Below are positions 55,801 to 64,000 of a stretch of DNA of 64,000 nucleotides, one piece after another. Below the pieces are notes generated by a model. It was not told the origin of the DNA and did not search any database. It worked only from the letters and a program-made list of their open reading frames with translations. The stretch spans positions 11,487,501-11,551,500 of the forward strand of contig SMMW01000554.1 in NCBI GenBank assembly GCA_004794655.1, read 5' to 3'. Source of the stretch: Marisa cornuarietis. Its lineage: Eukaryota > Mollusca > Gastropoda > Architaenioglossa > Ampullariidae. The position numbers were made by a program, and so were the translations under genes. The first letter of the stretch is position 1; the number at the start of each line of letters is the position of its first letter.

Positions 55801-58800
55801 AAGAAAGCTATAGCAACTTTGCAGACTGAAATGAAAGGACGAATAGACCAGGTATGCTGACATTTCTACATATGCACGTCATTGGTGGATGGCATCATAT
55901 GAAGCTAGTATTGATGTTTTCAATGTGTAAGTAATCATGGTCAGACTAAAAAGAAGAAAAACACCTCCTCATACTTCCTCGATTCCAGCATTGGCAACTG
56001 TATGCTGCCAGCATTTATCATGTTTGTGTGTTCTTTGTGTAAAGCACTTTGAGTTCACCTTAATGGTGGAGAAAGGTGCTATAGAAATCATCATTATTTT
56101 TATAATTATTATTTCCATTTATTTTCTTTTGGTCTTTTTCTGTCTCCCTCTCTTTGATCTGAAAACATGGTTAGGAGGGTAGCTACTTGTCAGATTGTTC
56201 CCACTGAATTATTGCACTAATCTGCAGCAAAGAACATAGATAGTGAACTATTCATCTTCACTGGGTATTTTACTGAGAATTTTGCAGCTTAGTTTTATTG
56301 ATCACATGTTTAAGTGGAATGTTTTAAACAAAAATCATGTGAAGCTGTGTGCTTTTATATACAGATAACAAAACTTTATGAAGATGCCACACGAGAGAAA
56401 GACTCCATGGTAATTAGATTTGCTGAAGCAGAAACAAAAAACATGGAGTCCAAACGTGCAGCAGATCGGTTAGAGGCCAAGATCAGAGAGCTTTTGAAGG
56501 AGAAAGAATCGTTGAATAGCAAAATCAAGGCAACTCTTGCAGAGAAACAAAAAGCACTCACAGAACTTGAAACCAAGGTATATGTGTTCAGTTTTAGCAG
56601 GTTAAAGGGGGGAGGGTTTCTGTTTAATTGTAAAACATTTTAAAATTATAACAATGAATTTAAGCATGTATATGTTATGGATTATTTTCATAATAATTTC
56701 ACATAAATTTTATTTTGGTCTTTGGGGGGTGGTATTAATGCACTTATACAAAAACCCGTTACTTTTTTTTTTTTTTTTTGGTGGGGTGGGTGTTGGCGGC
56801 TATTCTGTCTCAGGTGGGAGAGAGAATTGCAATAGGGAAGGAAATCGAAAAGATGAAAGAGGAGCTATCCTCAGCTGACTACAGAATAAAGTGGTTCCAG
56901 AACAAGTTGAAGGCAGAGCTTGAAGCTCACAAAGTGAGTTAATAAAAATGTATTAATAGCAGTAAATTGAGCACTTGAATGTGTTTCTGGCTTTTTTCAT
57001 GAGTAGAATTTTTAAATATATCTTTTCATACACTATTAAAATATTTATTAAGAATGAAGTAATTTTTAACTTAGCAAAGACAAGCTTGACATAAGAAAGA
57101 ATTCTTCTGATGTGAATTTGTTTGAAAAAAAAATGTGCTTATGATAAGTGAGTGAGAGAAAATAGTGTCAAAACATCACTTTTATCCTTAAGATTTTTTA
57201 TTATTCACCATAGATCCTTCTGCTAAGCAAAACACTTGTAAATTTATTCCCAGGGTCATCTCACATTTCTTATAAATATTGACAAGAAGTCATACAAACT
57301 GAAGTAATTGTTGGTTTGAAAAGTGCTGGTTCAAAGTTACAGTTTTTTAATTCAGCTTGGAATGTATTCATCCACTTCCCACTGCATTTCATTATAATTG
57401 TCTCTTTTACGCCCCTCCTCCCCTCCCCCCAAATCAGATGCATTGATTCATTTTGCTTTGTCCCTAGTTTTTCTCAAATAAAAAAAATATATATATATGT
57501 ACAAAAAGACTTAAATTCAGAATGACTAAGGAGAAGCTGTTTCATAGTTTGAATCTCCTAATAGAACGCAGACTAGCCAGGGTTATACACAATTCTTTAC
57601 AGTTCATTCTAACATATCAAAGCATTTACTTCTTGACTAAGCAAGAAACCCTGGAGGGTAAGGTCTTCATATTATTGATGGAAAAGCTTCCTGGGAACAT
57701 GGCTGAAAAACACAAAACACAGTCATCTACCTGCAATTTCTTATCCACCAGAGCACATTCAGTTATACACATATTTATATTGGACCACTAATTTACAATA
57801 GGATAGAACTTTTAGAAACCCAAAATGTGGAAATAATCTGTTAAGACTTATAATATGCAAAATCATATAATAGCAACCAGAATTATGCAGCTAAATTTGT
57901 TGTGCTGATATGTAAGTTGATTTGTAATAATCTATGTGGAATTCTGAATCTCATGGCTACAATACTGAAAATTAAGTATGCTGCATATAATTGTTTGGTG
58001 TAAAGACTGAATTAGTTAGGGTTTTTATCTGAAAGGTGCATGTATGTTTGAGTTTTCCATGCAGAACACTTCACTTGAGATAGTTTATATTGCTTCTTGT
58101 AAATACAGGAAACAAAAACCAACCTTGAAAAGACTGCGACAAAGTTGAAGGAAGCTAAAGAGGAGACAGAGCAGATACGTCAAGACTGTCAGGCTATTAT
58201 TAAAACTTATCAGGTGATTTAGTTTTGCACATTATATCTAAGTGTCAAGTCTGTGGAGGACTATTCCACCTAGTGCTTGAAAATCTAAAGACTGTGTCAT
58301 ATATTCAGCTTTCTTGGTTGATATATTAGTCTTGAATTCATAACCTGTTTGGTGTGTATCATGGTGAAGCACTTTCTATGTAACAGCATATTCCATCTTC
58401 TAAACAGCTTTCTTACAACTCTGCAAGATTGTTAGCATTAGGTATTATGCTTTAGGGTCAATAGCACGCTTATTAGAAACATTTCTTTAATTGCTAATTA
58501 TTTCAAGTGTCAGATTTTCACAAAATCCCCTACTTTTGATCTCAACATACTAATTCCAAAATAGAGCAAGTATTTTAACTGATCTCAGCGACCAGTGGGT
58601 AAAGGTTGTTAGGCAGTACAAATGTTTTACTCACCTTAGTGTCACAGACCATCAGATAGCCACTTTTGTAATCTCAGGAAAAAAGGCAGGTGATGCCGAA
58701 TTTGTTTAAAATGTGTATTTTCTCATAACTGACACATTACAGTTCACATGGCACAGGACATCTATTCAGTTTTATTTGCTTCGTTTCTCATGCTTGCAGG

Positions 58801-61800
58801 AATCAGAGGAGGTGAGATCAAACAGTCTTGACAAGGAGCTGAAGATGAAGGAAATGGAACTCATGATACAGATGAAACAAAAGACTGACACTGAGGAGGT
58901 CAGTAATACATACTTATTCTGCTGGACTGAACTGAAAGTTTTCTGCAGCTATCACAATCCCTAACTACTTCAATAGTCTTGTTTCTCATATTTTTACATA
59001 TCTTCTTGCTGCTACAGAATTTCTTGTTTGATTTTATGGTGTTATGCCACACTCTAAAAGTATGTTTGTATACTTTGTGTTGTGTTTTTCTCTTCCAGAT
59101 TCAACAAAAAACTAAGAGAGAACTGGAGACTGTGAAAATGCAGTACAAAAATGCCTTGGAAGAACTGAAGACATTGAAAGATAAGGCACGTTCTCCTTCC
59201 TTCTCTTTTTCATGATTTGTGTCACAAACCAGTCGTGTCTAGGCCAGAACAAAGCACAGCAAGTTCTTTTTAGAGAGAGAAGATGAGAGAGTGAATGTGG
59301 AAGCCTTAGTGATGCATATGGCTTAATACATCATTTGTAAGATAAAGGAAATAATTTATAATGTAATAGAAAAAAACTAGAGGTTTTACTGATAGAGAGC
59401 TTCAGAGGATTGCATTAGTCGATGTCTGAGAGAGAGAAAGAGATAGAGAGAGTCTGCCTTTCCTTGTTTTGTGCTTCAGCAGAGACAATTGTCCCTGAGA
59501 GGTTTAACAGCGGTAGCAGCAGGTGTGAAGAAGGGCAGCTCATTTATTTAGAATGTAAATCACTGCCTGCTGGCACTTACGGTCTGTCCCGGAAGCATGC
59601 AAATGTGATTCCAGAGAGTTGTGAGCTTTTGCCTGAAGAAAAGAACCCAGTGTTTCTACATATGTGTGTATGACATATTGCTAGTATTTGCCATGAAAGA
59701 TATGTGTGTAATTATTTGATTGAGTGTTCAACCTCTTTAGTAATAATATTCTTTTGAATTGTTTTTGTAACTGCGTTGTCAGTTGTTGGTTTGCGCATGC
59801 AAGTGAGAGGAATTACCAGTGTGGGAGCATGTGGACATGCGATGCAAATGAGTAGGTGTGTGAAGGGTGGAAGCAGGGTGTAAACAAGCTAGCATCCCTC
59901 CTTTCCCTCAGGCTGACTAGGCTGCACTCCACTCCAGTAATAGAATCCTCACACTTTGGTTGGAGTTTTTCATCACAAAACTGCAGAATTTGGGTTTAAA
60001 TAATTTATAGTGATGAAGCAGAGAACATCTCTTTTATGCTTTTAACAGAAGTGTCATCTCATCATCCCCAACTACAAGTTGATGTCCATGGATGATGTAA
60101 GTGTGAGTAGGTAGGTTGAAGGAGAGGTGGGTGTATTGAGTGAGTAGGTTGGGGAATTTGAGACAAAGTTTGCCACTTTTTCTGTGCCCCTCAGTTTACT
60201 TTTAATGTCCCTACAATTTATCTCACATTTTTTATGACTTTTAACTTTCTTTTGCATTGAGAGAGAAATATATGCTTAGGCATGGATATAAATAAGTTAG
60301 AGTTGATATTTTACTATTTACATTTGTCCCTGTATAAATGTATTTAAATTTTGCAATCCACCAGCTCTTTCCTAAGTGGACCAGCAAACCAACAGAGAAA
60401 GTGAAGCTCAAGTTGGTTATCAGAATGGTCTGCTATGTCATATGTAGGTACAGTGCCTGGAGGAGGAACGACTTCAGGTGGAGCAGCTACAAAGCAAATA
60501 CCAGAGCATTATCCAGAATCAGAAAGGGGACAACGCTGATCTGCAGAAGAAAGTGACAGGGCTTCTAACTTTGCAGGAAGATTTTGATAGGTAAGGGCTC
60601 AACATTAAGGGAGGAAAACTATATGTATGTATATATATATATAAAACTTGCTTTCTAGGAGTTACACATAGGTTGCTAAGCACCATCGGGCACTTTTTTG
60701 TTTCGGCCGTCTGTTTCCCTACCAATATAATGCCTTGTGTGGAGATCTTGCCTCAGGCATGATTGCTCTATCTCTACTTGTGGCGCCTCTTTATAGGGCT
60801 GGCTGGTGCTGTAATATAGCCTGAGGCCGAGTTGCTGGCTTTGCTCACCCACCCCTTTGAGTCAGCTGCTTTTGCCTCTGTTTGTGCTGGATGTAGTAGT
60901 AATCTATAGTGGTGTATTAAGACATCCACCATGTCGGCACCCACTTAAAAAGCTCAGTCTTGTTTTAACTGTTAGCACATCTGTAAATTAGCAAGATCTG
61001 GTGATTTTTAACCTGATACTTCCACAAAGTCATAGCTCGCCATTAGGCAGAAAAGGCAATAAAGAAGAATGCAACCAGGATTCGTAGTTTTCTGGTGTGA
61101 CACATCCAAGTGCACATGTATGTTCATGAAAACATATATCACAAATAAATGTTATGTATGTGTGTGTGGACATTCTTTCAATATATATTGTACATATTCC
61201 TATACACATTTTTCTGCTGTTCGTTTGCAACGGATCATATTCATCTTAAACTTTAAAGTAACTAATTCTGTTACAGAGCTCAGGAGATGATCCGAACTCT
61301 GGACCATGAAATTGGAGAGCTGAAAATTTGTAATCGCGATCTCCAGAAGGACTTGGAGGGCTGTCAGGCCCGAGAATCTAAGATGCTGGCTCTCCAGTCT
61401 GAGCTTAGTCGTACCAATGCCCTCCTGCGTTCAGAAAATACCATCTTCAACAACCAGGTTGAAATGGGATTTTTTGTCTGGTTATTATATCTGGTCTCAC
61501 TTCGGTAGAGACAACTAGCACGTTTGATCAGACTTTTTGGAATTTGATAATAAGACAGTGTTAAGAGGACATAATGTGGCTTTAGCTTGCCGTTCTAGTA
61601 AAAGCAGTTCATAAATAAATGAGCCTTACATGTAACTATGTTTCAGATTGTTACTTTGTCTGGAGACGTGCAAAAGATGAAGATGGAAATTCAGGATCTA
61701 GAGACTAGGTGTAGAGATGCCGTAAGTTCAAGAATTTTATATCCTATTCATTCTTTTAAAGAAAACCATTGCAGACCATTGTTGTCCTTTGTTAATAAGA

Positions 61801-63479
61801 TCATTTAAGAGTTTCTTTGCACTTGATATTCCATCATATTGCAACACAAATACTTTAAGCAGCTCGAAAAAATTTTCTTACCCTAACCAGATGAATGAAA
61901 TTAAATTAATTCATATTCAAAAGAGGCAATACCAGATTTCTCTATGGTAAAACATTTATGATTTGTCTCAGATTGATAATTTAGAAGAAGAAAAGAAGAA
62001 GCGAAAAGAAGAAACAACATCGCTTGCTGCACAGCTTGAAGAAAAGACAAAAACATGTTAGTGTCTTTTTTGTTGATAATGACTTCTTAGTAGGAAGAGC
62101 TATAGTTTGTATAGTTCTTTAGGTTTTATAAATATGTAAAATAATAAACAGATGCAATAAATTACAGAAAATGAAACAAAATAGCCACTGATCCATGCAA
62201 ACGAAGAGCTTGTAGCACATTTTGGGAAGAAAGAAATGTTGCCCTCCCACAGACACATATTCACATGGTAGCTTGTGCATGCACACATAAACACACAAAA
62301 CTCATTTCCTAATGTCATTATTTTCTTTCAGGTGAGGAATATAAGCAAAAATGGGAAGATGAAATAGATTCAAACAAGACATTGAAACGGAAGCACATGA
62401 ACAATATCAAGGTAAGTATACACATAATAATTTGTTACAATTTTGTGGATAAAATGGATACTAAATTATATAAACTCAATGAAAGCACATTACTTAATCA
62501 TGAACAGCCACATGCAGCCTATATTATATGATATTATGCCTTTTTAAAAGTCAAAACAGATTGAAACATATTTTTTTCATGTGACAAGATACTTTGAGAA
62601 GAATACAATAGAATGTAAATCAGAACAAGGTAGACTTAGAAATAGCAGTACATCTTATTTGTGATATACTAACCATACAGGTTGTGTAAAGATTGCCATA
62701 CTAGGAAGAGTTAAAGGAATGGGCAAGTTAAATAGCAAAGTTGAGCTCAAATGATAGATACTAACATTTTTGCTTAAAATTTCAGATTAAAGGTATTTGC
62801 TTAGAATTACATTAAAGCATAGCTGAATGTTGATACTCGTAGGTGCTATATTTCAGTACTCTTTCATAAAGAAGACAAATTGACCCGAACTCATGACCTA
62901 AGATGTACTGTTGGGCAAATCCTCCGTCTGCCACTACTTTGTCATGGCAGTCTTCACTTCTCTCAGCTCTTCCTTGATGTGCTTGGGTTTGAAATTGTAT
63001 AGCACAATCCCCAGGTTTGATGACCGCACTTAAAAGACTGAAAGTAAACTCTTGTGCTGGAAGGGCTAATTGACATCACTCGACAGCAAAAACATAGCAG
63101 CCCCAGAGCTGTAATTTAGATAAGATTGTAGCAAAATTGATTTGGAATGTCAGTATCCGTATTCACTTGCCATTCCTTTTAAGATGATAGAGCCTAAATT
63201 ATTATTTGTGTTTATTTATTCTACTGGCTTTCTGACTCCTTTGTTATCTAGGATTTGACAAGGCAGCTTCACAGTGCACGAAAGCGCCTCGAGGCATACG
63301 AGACAGGGAGTGGAGAACGTGACAACTTGAGCATGGGATCTCGCACAAATTCAAATGGTTCTCTCAACTCAACGGACAATAGCACTCATTTTGCTACCAA
63401 CCAGCCTAACCACCATCATGGTAGCCTGCACAACCACCAGTCAGGACCTGCTCCATCTCGCACATCTAGCCAGGAAACT
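52893..63479 (+). CDS. CCDC186: CCDC186 coiled-coil protein, first 14 coding exons (partial)
   Basis: CCDC186 is a Golgi-associated coiled-coil protein that works with RAB2 and EIPR1 in dense-core vesicle maturation. Exons: 52893-54471 (ATG 52910), 55214-55346, 55723-55851, 56365-56577, 56814-56933, 58109-58213, 58800-58898, 59099-59185, 60448-60590, 61277-61457, 61647-61721, 61972-62056, 62332-62411, 63252-63479. All phases agree, giving 1,080 codons; the gene runs off the right edge. Diagnostic stretches: IKWFQNKLKAELEAHK, EQIRQDCQAIIKTYQESEE, VQCLEEERLQ and DLTRQLHSARKRLEAYETGS followed by SMGSRTNSNGSLN. The first exon encodes some 500 acidic, Ser-rich, poorly conserved residues before the coiled coil begins near residue 490. 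The intron after 59185 has a GC donor. The start is the first ATG after the acceptor; the frame upstream is open to the acceptor. Confidence 0.88.
52910..54471 (+). CDS. CCDC186: CCDC186 first coding exon (acidic N-terminal region)
   Basis: 1,562 coding nt in one exon, starting MSDRNAECLDLPGRMDMEDV. It is rich in Glu, Asp and Ser, with no predicted fold until LCTQFQAQLEHLQNKLFQKD, where the coiled coil starts. The open frame runs past the exon into the intron, but homology and the splice phase place the end at GACATCAGGAG before GTATTT. Joining gives DIRRLQEEKGRQRQVAQDVL. Confidence 0.85.
55985..56125 (+). repeat. CR1/L2-like 3'-end relic in CCDC186 intron
   Basis: TTTGTGTAAAGCACTTTGAG, then GGTGCTATAGAAATCATCAT and an ATT-rich tail. 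This is the canonical 3' end of CR1/L2-like retroposons, the clearest copy in the window. It lies in the intron between coding exons 3 and 4. Confidence 0.65.
59186..60447 (+). other. CCDC186 intron 8 with GC donor
   Basis: The intron begins GCACGT instead of GT and ends TATGTAG. The neighbouring exons join in phase as LKTLKDK-VQCLEEERL, matching the usual CCDC186 order. It contains a GA-rich tract at 59,425-59,455. No other exon is seen inside. Confidence 0.6.
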
Positions 63480-64000
63480 GTAAGTGATCGATTCTGACAC
63501 GTTCATGTGTGTTTTATTAGGAGTATTTTGTTGCTGTCATCTTTCTTAACAACCAGTAGGTGGGTGTCCAACTGTGACCAACATGCAGGACAAAATTCTG
63601 TTCAACATTTAGTAGTGCTTTTGAGCTATAACACTAGATGTCGTTGTTGCCACTTTGTCACAGATGCTGGGCAAACCCTGGTGTGATCAGCACACTGACA
63701 TTCCTTGCCACCATCGCTGCATTTAGTTTCTGTCCGACGGTGCTCGCTTAAACTTTCCAGTGGTCTTAGTTGATCCAACAGCATGTCATGGATACATAGT
63801 GTCATACAAAACAAAACAATGTAATAGACATAAAATGGCAGAACTTACAGGGAAGCAGAGCATGCTAACAAAACCCTTAATTTTCATGCTTTACTTTTAC
63901 TTAAGTCCATCTGTGTAAGATGGGTTTAGAAAACTTGGTAGGGTATTATGCTTAAGTAACAACTTATGTTCTTTGTTTCTGCTCTGATGGTAAAGTTTTC
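63480..64000 (+). other. CCDC186 intron 14 (partial)
   Basis: It starts with the donor GTAAGTGATC directly after the codons SQET. No further exon is seen before the window edge; the C-terminal part of CCDC186 must lie beyond. Confidence 0.6.

Noticed and set aside
57522..57791. 89-codon plus-strand frame in CCDC186 intron 5
   Set aside because: It lies between well-supported exons and has no coiled-coil character or phase-compatible splice sites that fit the family.
60690..60870. Possible SINE relic (TAATATAGCC and GTTGCTGGC words like the Nimbus tail)
   Set aside because: Only two short words match, with an interruption between them, and no A/B box pair or tail is visible.

Overview
This is animal (metazoan) genomic DNA: AT-rich, with short exons, GT-AG introns and many degenerate transposons. 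The transposon mix (an I/Nimbus-type LINE with CCHC, RT and RNase H; RTE LINEs; CR1/L2-like LINEs; tRNA-type SINEs; Harbinger and hAT elements) fits a lophotrochozoan, most likely a gastropod mollusc. The species is an inference; no marker gene fixes it.

Two protein-coding genes are supported, arranged head-to-head. (1) On the minus strand, 45,070 down to 12,509, is a 24-exon gene for a Tudor-domain germline protein of the TDRD1/Vreteno type: RRM, MYND zinc finger, a long disordered linker, four extended Tudor domains and a C-terminal helix. The spliced model is 4,482 nt (about 1,493 aa) and keeps frame throughout, provided one weaker donor is used at exon 18. (2) On the plus strand, from ATG 52,910 to beyond the right edge, are the first 14 coding exons (1,080 codons) of CCDC186, a coiled-coil Golgi/dense-core-vesicle protein.

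Layout: 1-12.5 kb is gene-free in my reading and holds transposon relics (RTE pieces, tRNA-like SINEs, and a LINE fragment carrying a 2A-like ribosome-skipping motif). 12.5-45.1 kb is the Tudor gene, with introns loaded with insertions: a 166-bp hAT MITE with an 8-bp target duplication; a CR1/L2-like LINE interrupted by a solo LTR; an RTE LINE interrupted by two Nimbus-like LINE copies; a 3.67-kb Harbinger-type element whose interior has become a ~2.9-kb minisatellite; and a 636-bp TIR element. 45.1-52.9 kb is intergenic, with the Tudor-gene promoter, small MITEs and a near-full-length RTE LINE bounded by a perfect 13-bp target duplication. 52.9-64 kb is CCDC186.

Functionally, the Tudor gene is expected to act in the piRNA pathway that silences transposons, so it is notable that the gene itself carries transposons of at least five classes in both orientations. 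The two genes have no obvious joint pathway; their adjacency is probably positional only.
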